Below, piece by piece: positions 53,126-61,328 of a stretch of DNA of 64,000 nt. This DNA comes from JBFXAM01 sp050184295 (GTDB taxonomy: Bacteria > Planctomycetota > Phycisphaerae > UBA1845 > Fen-1342). Made by a program: the position numbers and the translations under genes. The stretch spans positions 25,120 through 89,119 of the forward strand of contig JBFXAM010000004.1 of assembly GCA_050184295.1 (NCBI GenBank), read 5' to 3'. The notes below the pieces were generated by a model. The model worked only from the letters and a program-made list of their open reading frames with translations. It was not told where the DNA came from and did not search any database. Within the stretch, counting starts at the first letter, position 1, and each line of letters begins with the position of its first letter.

Positions 53126-55531
53126 ATGAGCGAGACGGTTTCCTGTCCGGAAGTCGATGTGCTCGAACAGTTTGTGCGTGGCGAGATTGCCGGCGGTGTC
53201 CACGCGTCGCTGTCGGAGCACGTCGCGTCCTGTCCGGCGTGTCGCGAGTCGGCGGCGGAGATGAAGGAAAACCTGCGGGTGGCGGCGGCGCTGCGCGGCG
53301 CACGCACCGCCGCCGCCACGGACGAACCGTCGGCGGCCGCGGCCGCGCCGGCGCCGCCCGTACTGGACAATTTCGAGGTGTTGCGCGAGATCGGCCGAGG
53401 CGGCATGGGCGTGGTCTACGAGGCCGAACAGCGGCGTCCACCACGGCGAGTGGCGCTGAAGCTGATTCACGCATCGGGGGCCGGGCACGCGCAGGTCGAG
53501 CGGCTGTTTCAGCGAGAGGCTCGGGCGCTGGCGCGGCTTCGCCATCCGCACATCGCGGCGATCTACGAGGCCGGACGGACCGCAGACGGGCGCAGCTATT
53601 TTGCAATGGAGCTGGTCGCAGGCGTCGCGCTGGGCGCATGGCTGGAGCGCGAACGCCCGCCGATGCGGCGCCGACTGGAGCTGTTCGAGCGCGTGTGCGA
53701 CGCGATCGCGTATGCACATCAGCGCGGCGTGATTCACCGCGACCTGAAGCCGTCGAACATCCTGATCGACGCCGACGGACAGCCGAAGGTGCTCGACTTC
53801 GGGCTCGCCAAAGTCCTCGAGGCAGACGATTCGAGCGCGGCGACGCAGCTCACCGAGCTCGGGCACGTGCAGGGCACGCTGCCCTATATGAGCCCGGAGC
53901 AGGTCCGCGGCGACGTCCAGGAGATCGATGCGCGCAGCGATGTTTATGCACTGGGCGTCGTCCTGTTCGAGATCCTGACCGGGTTGCTGCCCTATTCGAT
54001 CGATCGGCGGCGCTGGACGGAGTCGGCCCGCGCGATCTGCGACGATGCGCCGGTGCGGCCGAGTCAGCTCGATCCGGCGTTGCGCGGCGACGTCGAGACG
54101 ATCGTGCTGCGGGCGCTGGAAAAGGATCCGGCGCGGCGCTATGCGACGGTGGCGGCGCTCGGGGCGGACGTACACCGGTTTCTCACGAATCAGCCGATCG
54201 AGGCTCGGCCCGCGACGCTGCTCTATCAACTGCGCAAGCTGGTGCTGCGGCACAAGGCGCCGGCGGCGCTGGCGGGCGCGCTGTTGCTGACGCTGATCGC
54301 GTTTGGTGTGGGGATGAGCTTGCTGTATGCGCAGTCGCAGCGAAACCTCGCGCGGGCGGAAGAGGCCGAGCGCCGCGCACAGGCGGAAGCGGAGCGCGTT
54401 CGGCATGAGTCGGAGATGACGACGCGGGTGAAGGACTTCCTCGTCCGCATCTTCAATCTCGCCGATCCGTCGCGGGCGCGCGGGAGCGAGGTGACGGCAC
54501 GCGAGCTGCTGGACCGCGCGGTGGCGCAGCTGCCGAAGGAACTGGACGAGAAGCCGCTCGTGCGGGCGGAGCTCGTGTCGACGCTGGGGCGCGTGTATCA
54601 CGCGCTGGGGCTGTACGATCGGGCGAAGCCGCTGTTAGACCAATCGCTGGAGCTGCGCGCGCGGACGGCGGGCGAGCAGAGCCTGCCGGTCGCGATGGCA
54701 TGTGTCGATCTGGGAGAGACGCTGTACCAGCTTGGCGACTACGCCGCCGCGGTCGGGAACTTTCGCCGCGCGATCGAGATCGGTCGCCGCGTCGACGGCG
54801 ACACGCACGCGCTGCACACCGGCATGCTGCGGCGGCTGGCGGACGCGGAGGCGGCGCTGGGCGACTATGCCGGCGCCGAGCGCACGCTGCGCGAACAGAT
54901 CGACATCGCCCGGCAGGCCGGGCAGACGGAACTCGTGTTCACGTGCATCAATTCGCTCTGCGGCGTGCTGGAGGCGCAGGAGAAATACGCCGAGGCGATT
55001 CCGCTGATGCGCGAAGCGGTCGCGGCGGCGACAGCGAACGACGATCCGTATGACTTGAATCTCGCGTCGTACCAGAACAACTTCGCGTGGCTGCTGCTGA
55101 ACGATGGGCAGCTCGACGAGGCCGAGCCGCTCGCGGCGGCGGCGCTGGAGCGGCGTGTGCGTTACCTGCCGGCGGCGCACCCGATGATCGCGTCGTCGCG
55201 ATTCGTAATGGGGATGATCCACGCGAAGCGCCAGCGTTGGGCGGAAGCGGAGCCGCTGGTGCGGGCGGCGCTGGTCGCGCGCGAGGCGGCGCTCGGCGAG
55301 GATCACGAATGGGTGCGGCAGACGCGCGGGCTGCTGGGCGAGATTCTGTCGCAGCTGGGGCGTTACGCCGAGGCGGAACCGCTGCTGCGCGCGGCGCTCG
55401 AATCGGCGGAGCGGTCGCAGCATGTGACGCCGCGGACGCGGCGCGAGGCGTATCAGCGGCTGATTTCGTTGTATGAGCGCGCGGGGCGCGCAGCGGAGGC
55501 GGCGGAGCTGCGGGCGCGGGAGGGGGAATAG
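53126..55531 (+). CDS. Transmembrane Ser/Thr protein kinase with TPR sensor region
   Basis: An 801-residue Hanks-type kinase. The N-terminus has a zinc-finger-like ASLSEHVASCPACRESA (H32, C36, C39), similar to anti-sigma factor ZAS motifs. Kinase domain about 83-354: Gly loop IGRGGMGVVYEAEQ, K112 (VALKLI), catalytic HRDLKPSN (D206) and D224-F-G, then MSPEQ. All catalytic residues are present, so it should be active. A membrane helix at 378-401 (ALAGALLLTLIAFGVGMSLL) is followed by a charged coiled segment, then tetratricopeptide repeats to the end (for example AELVSTLGRVYHALGLYDRA). The TPR part would be outside the cytoplasm. Divergent from the phosphodiesterase-like gene across 126 bases. 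Confidence 0.9.
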   Translation: MSETVSCPEVDVLEQFVRGEIAGGVHASLSEHVASCPACRESAAEMKENLRVAAALRGARTAAATDEPSAAAAAPAPPVLDNFEVLREIGRGGMGVVYEAEQRRPPRRVALKLIHASGAGHAQVERLFQREARALARLRHPHIAAIYEAGRTADGRSYFAMELVAGVALGAWLERERPPMRRRLELFERVCDAIAYAHQRGVIHRDLKPSNILIDADGQPKVLDFGLAKVLEADDSSAATQLTELGHVQGTLPYMSPEQVRGDVQEIDARSDVYALGVVLFEILTGLLPYSIDRRRWTESARAICDDAPVRPSQLDPALRGDVETIVLRALEKDPARRYATVAALGADVHRFLTNQPIEARPATLLYQLRKLVLRHKAPAALAGALLLTLIAFGVGMSLLYAQSQRNLARAEEAERRAQAEAERVRHESEMTTRVKDFLVRIFNLADPSRARGSEVTARELLDRAVAQLPKELDEKPLVRAELVSTLGRVYHALGLYDRAKPLLDQSLELRARTAGEQSLPVAMACVDLGETLYQLGDYAAAVGNFRRAIEIGRRVDGDTHALHTGMLRRLADAEAALGDYAGAERTLREQIDIARQAGQTELVFTCINSLCGVLEAQEKYAEAIPLMREAVAAATANDDPYDLNLASYQNNFAWLLLNDGQLDEAEPLAAAALERRVRYLPAAHPMIASSRFVMGMIHAKRQRWAEAEPLVRAALVAREAALGEDHEWVRQTRGLLGEILSQLGRYAEAEPLLRAALESAERSQHVTPRTRREAYQRLISLYERAGRAAEAAELRAREGE

Positions 55532-55654
55532 GGATGATAGGGCGGCGGGACACCACGCGTCGCCGTGCCGGGACGGTGGGGCGATGCGACGCCGGGACGC
55601 AACGACGGGCTCACCGAGGTGTGCTGGCCAGAGCGATTGATCCAGTGGCGCGGC

Positions 55655-56494
55655 TCAGCGCCGGCGCATGCCCACGATCAGCACCGCGAGCGCCAGCCAC
55701 CCAGTCGTCGGCTCGGGGACGTAGAAAGCCAGCGCGCGCGCGTCGGCTTGCGGCTGCGGCTCACCGACCAGCGTCGCGGCGCCCGTTTCGAGGTCAATGC
55801 TGACCAACTTGACAGTTCCAAAGCTGGGGTCGGAGACGGAACCGAAAAGCTGCCCCTGTTTATTGAATGCGATGCCGATCAGGTAGCCGGGAGTGCCGGT
55901 GACGGCGCGAATGGGCGTAATGTCGCCGCTGAAGGTGTCGATTTCGACCAGAGTTGACGCCGTCGATGGGAAGGGTTGCCCCACGACGCCCCAGAGTCGT
56001 CCACTGGCGGTGAAGGTGAGCCCGAGGACCCCGTTTCCTCCCAACTGCACTTGTGTCGCGCGGGGCGTCGCGGCGGCGGTATTGAGATTGACGGAGTAGA
56101 GCGTGAATGGAGCCGTGGATTGGGTTGCAAACGCATTCCCCGCGGCGTCGATCGCCAGACCCCACGTCTCGTGGAAGCCGGTGTCGCCGATCCGTGCCCA
56201 ATCGCCGGTGACGGGGCTGACGCGGGCGAGCGTGTATCGAAACGAGCCAGTTCCGCCGATCGTGTAAAACGTGCCGTCCGGGGCGAATGCGGCGGCATAG
56301 TGTCCGCGGTGCGGCTGCGCGAAGTGTGCGACGTGCGTGCCGTTTCCGCCTTGGCTCGGGTAGTGAATGACGCTGTCGGATCCGACGGAGTAGAATCCGG
56401 GCGCTGGGGCTGGGCCGGCGGCGGCAGAGGCGACGATTGTTCCCAGCCCCACGACAGTGAGATAGCGCAAGGCGGGATTCGGACGGCGGGACAT
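55655..56494 (-). CDS. PEP-CTERM-anchored exported beta-propeller-like protein
   Basis: A 279-residue exported protein with an N-terminal signal (ALRYLTVVGLGTIVASAAA) and a canonical PEP-CTERM end: VPEPTTGWLALAVLIVGMRR, with the VPEPTT motif, a hydrophobic helix and basic tail, recognised by exosortase (EpsH/XrtA) sorting. The body has regular beta repeats, such as AFAPDGTFYTIGGTGSFRYT, LAIDAAGNAFATQSTAPFTL, LTFTASGRLWGVVGQPFPST and IAFNKQGQLFGSVSDPSFGT, which suggest a small beta-propeller or SMP-30-like fold. No active-site residues could be identified. Convergent with the kinase gene. No exosortase gene is in the window. Confidence 0.85.
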   Translation of the reverse strand: MSRRPNPALRYLTVVGLGTIVASAAAGPAPAPGFYSVGSDSVIHYPSQGGNGTHVAHFAQPHRGHYAAAFAPDGTFYTIGGTGSFRYTLARVSPVTGDWARIGDTGFHETWGLAIDAAGNAFATQSTAPFTLYSVNLNTAAATPRATQVQLGGNGVLGLTFTASGRLWGVVGQPFPSTASTLVEIDTFSGDITPIRAVTGTPGYLIGIAFNKQGQLFGSVSDPSFGTVKLVSIDLETGAATLVGEPQPQADARALAFYVPEPTTGWLALAVLIVGMRRR

Positions 56495-56836
56495 TCGCTC
56501 TCCTCCAGGGCGTATAGCTGCGGGTGCGGAGTCTCCAGGTCCGCGGGTGCTGAGTGTAGTTAGGCACGTGGGCGAGCACAAGGTGCCTTTCGGCCGGCGG
56601 TCCGTTGGTCGATCCACAGCCGCGGCCGCCATCGCTTGTGCTGTGCGGGCGGTGTCGACGCGGTCGGCGTTTGGAGACGATCACGACGGCGTGTCAGATG
56701 CGGTTCACAGCGCGTGGCTGCATCGACCGCGGCGCCAATTCGGGAACGCTGCCGGCATGCACAATCGAACCGGTGGATGTCTGGGATCAGAACCCCGCGC
56801 TGGACTGCGCGTGTCTAATAGACATCGGGCGCTGGG
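56495..56836. other. Intergenic region between thiC and the PEP-CTERM gene
   Basis: 342 bases, both flanking genes on the minus strand. It must contain the promoter for the PEP-CTERM gene and any thiC terminator, but no hairpin with U-tract was seen. A roughly 97-codon plus-strand open frame here has no ribosome site or recognisable motif. Confidence 0.5.
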
Positions 56837-58534
56837 TTAGACTCCGAGGATCTCGGTCTGGACGCGCTTGGCCTCATCGGCGTCGGCCACGCGGTCGCTG
56901 TGGCAGCCTAGCTTCTCGCCGTGCTGGCGCGCCGCGAGGAGTTTTCGGCCGCCTTCGGTTGTCCCCGGTGAGCGCGTCGCGACTTTCAACGGCACGTAGC
57001 CTTCGGCCTTGCCGCTGGCCCAGTCCGTGACTTCCTTGCTGATGCGCATGCTGCACCAGTCGTGGCCGCACATGGCACAGAAGTCGGTGTCGACCTCGAG
57101 GTCTTCATCGTGCAGGGCACGCGCGGTTTCGCCGTCGAAAGCCAGCTCGAAGTGCTTGGGCCAGTTGAGCGCGGCGCGGGCCTTGCTGAGGTCGTCGTCC
57201 CACTGCCGCGCGCCGCGGACGCCGCGGGCGATGTCGCCGGCGTGGGCGGCGATCTTGTAGGCGATGCAGCCGGCCTTCACGTCGTCGGCCTTTGGCAAGC
57301 CTACATGTTCCTTGGGTGTGACATAACACAACATCGCGGCGCCGGCGCGGGCGGCCTCGGTGGCGCCGATGGCGCTGGTGATGTGGTCATAGCCGGGGAA
57401 GACGTCGGTGACGAGCGGGCCGAGGACGTAGAACGGGGCGTCGTCGCAGACGGTGCGCTGGTGCTCCATGTTCCAGGCGATCTCGTTGAGCGGGACGTGC
57501 CCCGGCCCCTCGACCATCACTTGCACGCCGGCCGCGCGGGCGCGCTGCACCAGCTCGGCCAGCACGTGCAGCTCGGCGATCTGCGCGGGGTCGCTCGCAT
57601 CGGCGAGACAGCCCGGCCGGACGCCGTCGCCGAGCGAGTATGTCACGTCGTATTCGCGCATGATGGCGCTGATCTCGTCGAACAGCTCGTACATCGGATT
57701 CTGCTTGTTGTGATGGATCATCCACTTCGCGAGCAGCGAGCCGCCGCGGCTGACGAGGCCGGTGATGCGGTTGCGGATGAGCGGAAGGTGTTCCTTCAGC
57801 ACGCCCGCGTGAATCGTAAAGTAGTCGACGCCTTGCCTGGCCTGGTGTTCGACGACGCGGAGGATCGTGTCATAGTCGAGGTCTTCGATGCGCCTGCCGA
57901 GGATCATGCTGTAGATCGGCACGGTGCCGACGGGGACGACGCTGTTGTCAATGATAGCCTGGCGGCATTCATCGAGCTGACCGCCGGTGGACAGATCCAT
58001 CACGGTGTCCGCGCCGTAGAGAATGGCGTGGCGGAGCTTGTCGAGCTCCTCCTGCGTGTCGCTGCTGACCGGGCTGGCGCCCTGGTTGGCGTTGATCTTG
58101 GTGGTGATGGAGCGGCCGATGCCGGTCGGGTCGAGCCGTTTGGGGGCGCGTTCGCCGCGGCTGTGTTCCGCGTCGTCGAGCCAAAGGCGGCGCTGGGCGA
58201 CGGTCTGGTTCACCCAGTACATGCTGTCGGAAGTGGCGGTGGGGTGGCCCACCGCTTGCGGCGAATTCTGACTGTTCAGTGCAGCAAGCGCGGCCGGAGA
58301 TTCGCCGCCGGCGCCGTTGTGTGCCGCGGAGTGCTGGGCTGCGTTCTGCGCTCTGCGTTCGGCATTTGGCGTGTTCCCGGCGCTGCCCGCGAGGTGGCGG
58401 ACGTTGGCCGGAATGACAATGCTGCCGCGGGCGACGCCGTCGCGGATAAACTCGGGCGTGACGTTCTCGCGGAGTGCGACGCGAATCATCTCGGGCGTGA
58501 TGACGCCGTCGCGGGCGGCTTGGAGCTGGGTCAC
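56837..58534 (-). CDS. thiC: Phosphomethylpyrimidine synthase ThiC
   Basis: A radical SAM enzyme that converts aminoimidazole ribotide into hydroxymethylpyrimidine phosphate for thiamine synthesis. The 565-residue product has the N-terminal MTQLQAARDGVITPEMIRVA and GSIVIPANVRHLAG, the core GADTVMDLSTGGQLDECR, YSLGDGVRPGCLADASDPAQ and VEGPGHVPLNEIAWNMEHQR, and the C-terminal cluster motif C486-x2-C489-x4-C494 (CAMCGHDWC). Between about 48 and 125 it carries an Ala/Asn/Gln/Ser-rich stretch that looks like an insertion in the N-terminal part. The start is GTG at 58534, five bases after GGGAGG, and sits directly behind a TPP riboswitch. No other thi gene is adjacent. Confidence 0.94.
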   Translation of the reverse strand: MTQLQAARDGVITPEMIRVALRENVTPEFIRDGVARGSIVIPANVRHLAGSAGNTPNAERRAQNAAQHSAAHNGAGGESPAALAALNSQNSPQAVGHPTATSDSMYWVNQTVAQRRLWLDDAEHSRGERAPKRLDPTGIGRSITTKINANQGASPVSSDTQEELDKLRHAILYGADTVMDLSTGGQLDECRQAIIDNSVVPVGTVPIYSMILGRRIEDLDYDTILRVVEHQARQGVDYFTIHAGVLKEHLPLIRNRITGLVSRGGSLLAKWMIHHNKQNPMYELFDEISAIMREYDVTYSLGDGVRPGCLADASDPAQIAELHVLAELVQRARAAGVQVMVEGPGHVPLNEIAWNMEHQRTVCDDAPFYVLGPLVTDVFPGYDHITSAIGATEAARAGAAMLCYVTPKEHVGLPKADDVKAGCIAYKIAAHAGDIARGVRGARQWDDDLSKARAALNWPKHFELAFDGETARALHDEDLEVDTDFCAMCGHDWCSMRISKEVTDWASGKAEGYVPLKVATRSPGTTEGGRKLLAARQHGEKLGCHSDRVADADEAKRVQTEILGV

Positions 58535-58540
58535 GGCGAC

Positions 58541-58668
58541 CTCCCTTCGCAGGCGGAGCCGCGCGCGACACGCTCGCCGCGGCTCTCGTCGCTGATCAGG
58601 TTCAAAGGGTTTCGACGGCCGATCGCGCCGCCGATCTCATGCCCGCCGCGGCGGGCCGCCCCTGTGTC
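58541..58668 (-). promoter_or_regulatory. TPP riboswitch (THI element)
   Basis: Minus strand upstream of thiC. Conserved sequences are all present: 5' side GGGGCGG with ATGAGA (58635-58640), the highly conserved ACCCTTTGAACCTGATC (58594-58610), and the 3' strand GCGAAGGGA (58542-58550). The ribosome site GGGAGG (58540-58545) overlaps the 3' aptamer strand, so ligand binding should hide it and block translation of the GTG start. The region between the pyrimidine-sensing helix and 3' strand is long, with a GC-rich extra stem. Confidence 0.92.
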
Positions 58669-58785
58669 GTGTGATTCTACGGCGTGGACGTCGAAAAGAA
58701 AGGTGCGAGCGCGCATCCTCCGCAGGGGGTCGCGCGGCGTGTCCTGCGCGCGTGGGATCAGGCATCGGTGCGTCGGCGCGGTGCG

Positions 58786-59148
58786 CTACAGCGAGTCCAG
58801 CCGCTCGCGCGTGCGCTCGTTGCGCACGTTGCCGGTGTTGAGCGTCGTCGCCGGCTCGATCAGTGCGACGTGCACTTCCTCGTCGGCGACGGGCAGGTGC
58901 TCGACGCCGCGCGGCACGACCATGAACTCGCCGGGGCCGATGAGGACGTCGCCGTCGCGCAGGCGCATGCGGAGCGTGCCGTGCAACACCCAGAAGAGCT
59001 CGTCCTCGCGGTCGTGGTGATGCCAGACAAACTCGCCTTTGAACTTCACGAGTTTCACGAGCGTTTCGTTGACCTGCGCGACGATGCGCGGGTTCCAGTG
59101 ATCGCCGATGCCGGCGAGCTTCGCCGCGACGTTTACAACGTTGAGCAT
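58786..59148 (-). CDS. Single-domain cupin protein
   Basis: A 120-residue cupin. Motif 1 reads EFVWHHHDREDELFWVLHG with HHH, Glu and later His ligands. Motif 2 is GPGEFMVVPRGVEHLPVADE. The metal-binding histidines and glutamate are present, so it likely binds Mn, Fe or Zn. Single cupins of this type include small isomerases, dioxygenases and regulatory binders, so no specific role is given. I chose the ATG at 59148 because AGAGGGG precedes it at a good spacing; an ATG 18 bases upstream is also in frame. It lies about 120 bases upstream of the thiC leader on the same strand. Confidence 0.85.
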   Translation of the reverse strand: MLNVVNVAAKLAGIGDHWNPRIVAQVNETLVKLVKFKGEFVWHHHDREDELFWVLHGTLRMRLRDGDVLIGPGEFMVVPRGVEHLPVADEEVHVALIEPATTLNTGNVRNERTRERLDSL

Positions 59149-59506
59149 CTCGCCCCTCTGAGTCATGGCCGCGAGTGGAGCTCACGGTCGCAATCGCGCC
59201 TGATCGTCCGGCGCGCGCGCTGAACGCCGCGCGCCAATGGCCGGCCGCGATGGGTCGGTCGACCCGCGCGGTGCTGTGCCCGGGCTGGCGATCGACGGCG
59301 CGGCTGTTCCGCCAGTTTCCGGACTCGGTTCCGGTTGTCAACCCGAGCCGCGCGTCTGCGGAGTCCGAGACGCCCGCGCCCTGAAGGTGCGGCCGCTCAT
59401 GTCGGGATTCGCGGTGAAGGGGATAGGCGAGTCGCGCTCAGCGGCGAGCCGTGCGGGGACGAGGACGAAACGCGCATGCACCAGTGTCGCGGGACCGGCC
59501 GCAAGG
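59149..59506. other. Intergenic region between small membrane protein and cupin
   Basis: 358 bases with both flanking genes on the minus strand. No coding, hairpin-plus-U-tract or riboswitch signal was recognised; it probably contains the cupin promoter. Confidence 0.45.
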
Positions 59507-59830
59507 TCATCTCGTCGGGCCGGCGCGTCGCGTTCGATGAGGGAAGAGAACCAGTAGTGCCCGCCACGTCCAGCCGAGGACGGCGACGCCGAACGCAACG
59601 AACAGAACTGCGACGGTGGTCGCAGTGGCAGTGTCGATCAGCCAGTTCATCAACTGGACGCCGAACGCAAGCCCTCGTGCGAGTCGGCCGTTTGGATCCC
59701 AGTTGCGCAGTTCGGCAAAGAACGCCGGCTGAGTGAGAACGAAAAGGCCGACGCCGATCAGGAGGGCGGCGCACATGGTTCCCGCGACGAGTTGGTCGAA
59801 CCGTCCGCCGTACGCCCGCTTGCGATCCAT
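59507..59830 (-). CDS. Small membrane protein of unknown function
   Basis: A 107-residue protein not assigned to a family. Start MDRKRAYGGRFDQLVAGTMC; first membrane helix about LVAGTMCAALLIGVGLFVLT, a short loop with NWDPNGRLARG, then LIDTATATTVAVLFVAFGVA leading into a third hydrophobic stretch (WTWRALLVLFP) and a basic tail. It is 51 bases downstream of the peptidase E-like gene on the same strand. Coding status is supported by the hydrophobic pattern; function is unknown. Confidence 0.55.
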   Translation of the reverse strand: MDRKRAYGGRFDQLVAGTMCAALLIGVGLFVLTQPAFFAELRNWDPNGRLARGLAFGVQLMNWLIDTATATTVAVLFVAFGVAVLGWTWRALLVLFPHRTRRAGPTR

Positions 59831-59881
59831 GGCCGCATTGTCGGATGTTGCCGCGTGCGGCGTCAATGGAATTGTCGGCGT

Positions 59882-60628
59882 TTATCGTGGCCGCGCGGGA
59901 GCCCGTGCCTGATCGCCGTCGCGCGTGCGACCCAGATACCGAGTCGGCAGCTTCGACTCGCGGACGCGGCCGGCGCGGAGCTCGACGCGGTAGGCGTGAG
60001 CCTTCGGCGACGAGGAGACGCACTCCTTGAGGCCCAGGTCGACGAAATGCAGGGCCGCGCCGTCGTCGGCCGCGTAGCCGCTCAGCAGGCCGCCTTTGAC
60101 GATCTCGTGATACGCGGGACGACGCGATTCGTGGTTGTAATGCGGGCAGGCGCTGCCCGGTAGAAAGCCGAGACCATCCTGGAGCTCGACGAGCGGCCCG
60201 AACGAGTCGGTCACGCCGCACTCGAACCAGCAGAGCATTCCGGCGCTGATGCCGACGAGGACGATGCCGCGTCGCCAGGCTTCGCGGAGGATCTCGTCGA
60301 TGCCGTGGACGCGCCAGATCGCGAGCATGTTGGCGGTGTTTCCGCCGCCCACGTAGATGACGTCCTGGTCGAGCAGGCGATCGCGCGGGTGTTCGTGCGT
60401 GCGGACGAAGAGGGGCAGGTGCGACGCGTGGGCGCGCGGCCAGCGGAAGGCGCTGTAGAAGTTGGCGATGTACTCGGCGCTGTCGCCGCTCGCGGTCGGA
60501 AGAAAGCAGACGCGCGGCGATTTGCCGCGTGTGAGCTGGAGCGCGAAGTCGTCGAGGAGGAAGTTGTCGGGCTCCATCGAGAAGCCGCCGCCGCCGTAGG
60601 CGACGATGTGGCGAGTCTTTCGAGTCAA
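59882..60628 (-). CDS. Peptidase S51 (peptidase E)-like protein
   Basis: A 248-residue protein of the PepE/class I glutamine amidotransferase-like fold, Ser-dependent peptidases that cut Asp-X dipeptides or process cyanophycin fragments. It begins near RHIVAYGGGGFSMEPDNFLL. VCFLPTASGDSAEYIANFY and YVGGGNTANMLAIWRVHGID follow, then the nucleophile elbow VLVGISAGMLCWFECGVTDS (G-x-S-A-G) and later CPHYNHESRRPAYHE. I placed the start at a TTG (60628), four bases after the stop of the next gene and with AAAGGTGAT upstream, since ATG starts further up would overlap the neighbour by 50 or more bases. The start is less certain than the family. Confidence 0.82.
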   Translation of the reverse strand: MTRKTRHIVAYGGGGFSMEPDNFLLDDFALQLTRGKSPRVCFLPTASGDSAEYIANFYSAFRWPRAHASHLPLFVRTHEHPRDRLLDQDVIYVGGGNTANMLAIWRVHGIDEILREAWRRGIVLVGISAGMLCWFECGVTDSFGPLVELQDGLGFLPGSACPHYNHESRRPAYHEIVKGGLLSGYAADDGAALHFVDLGLKECVSSSPKAHAYRVELRAGRVRESKLPTRYLGRTRDGDQARAPARPR

Positions 60629-60632
60629 CGGA

Positions 60633-61082
60633 TCACCTTTCTTCGCCAGGCACAGGTGGCGCTGGCCGCAGCGGAGCATGCGAACGCTCAAGCGGGACGC
60701 GGGTGCGGTCGATCTCGACGCCGCACTCCGGGCAGCGCGTCGCGGATGCGCCGCGCAGATCGTATCCGCACGCGAGACAGGTCGGGAGGGCGCGTTCGTT
60801 CAGGCGCAAGCGCAGCTGGTGTCGGAGCGCACTGCGGACAAGCCAAAGCGTGAGGACGCCGGCGACTGCGGCCCCCAGACCTCCGGCGGCGCTGGCGAAC
60901 AGGGCTGAGGACACCGGCGGCCGCACTGCGGACCAGGCGGCGGAACCGGCGAGGCGGAAGACCATCTGGAGGATCCCCTGCGAGACCAGCGCGATCAGCC
61001 AGTATCGCGCGCTGCGCAGAACCGGCCGATATGCGGCCCGCCAGGCGGCGCGGCGCTCGGCGCGCGATTCCAGGCGCTTCAA
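60633..61082 (-). CDS. Membrane protein with C-terminal zinc ribbon (planctomycete type)
   Basis: A 149-residue protein: basic N-terminus (MKRLESRAERRAAWRAAYRP), two hydrophobic helices (SARYWLIALVSQGILQMVF and FASAAGGLGAAVAGVLTLWL), then a cytoplasmic zinc ribbon CLACGYDLRGASATRCPECG, in which four cysteines in two CxxC pairs would hold one zinc. Proteins ending in CxxCGYDLRG...CPECG are a recurrent feature of Phycisphaerae-type genomes and have no known function. It is followed after four bases by the peptidase E-like gene and likely co-transcribed. Confidence 0.75.
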   Translation of the reverse strand: MKRLESRAERRAAWRAAYRPVLRSARYWLIALVSQGILQMVFRLAGSAAWSAVRPPVSSALFASAAGGLGAAVAGVLTLWLVRSALRHQLRLRLNERALPTCLACGYDLRGASATRCPECGVEIDRTRVPLERSHAPLRPAPPVPGEER

Positions 61083-61328
61083 CTCGGGAAACCACGCGAA
61101 CGAGATCGCGAATGCTCCTGTGCCGCGCGCCGCAGCGCGGGCGATTGTAACCTCGGCAGCGCCTCGGGGCGCGGCTGAGCGGCGGTCGGCTGGGTCGGCG
61201 CGGCGTCGCGTTGCGGGTTGGCGGTGCGATCCGGCGGCGCGGGCTTGAACGCGTCGCGCTGCGATTGTACAAACCGTGCCGAGGCGCTTCCTGGCCTGTT
61301 CCGAGTTCGCGGCTATCGAGGTTGGTGC

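Noticed and set aside
53001..54601. In-frame extension of the phosphodiesterase-like gene upstream into the kinase region
   Set aside because: The lipoprotein signal fixes the start near 53000, and the extension lies antisense to an intact kinase.
56547..56840. Small plus-strand frame (about 97 codons) between the PEP-CTERM gene and thiC
   Set aside because: No ribosome site, no hydrophobic or family pattern.
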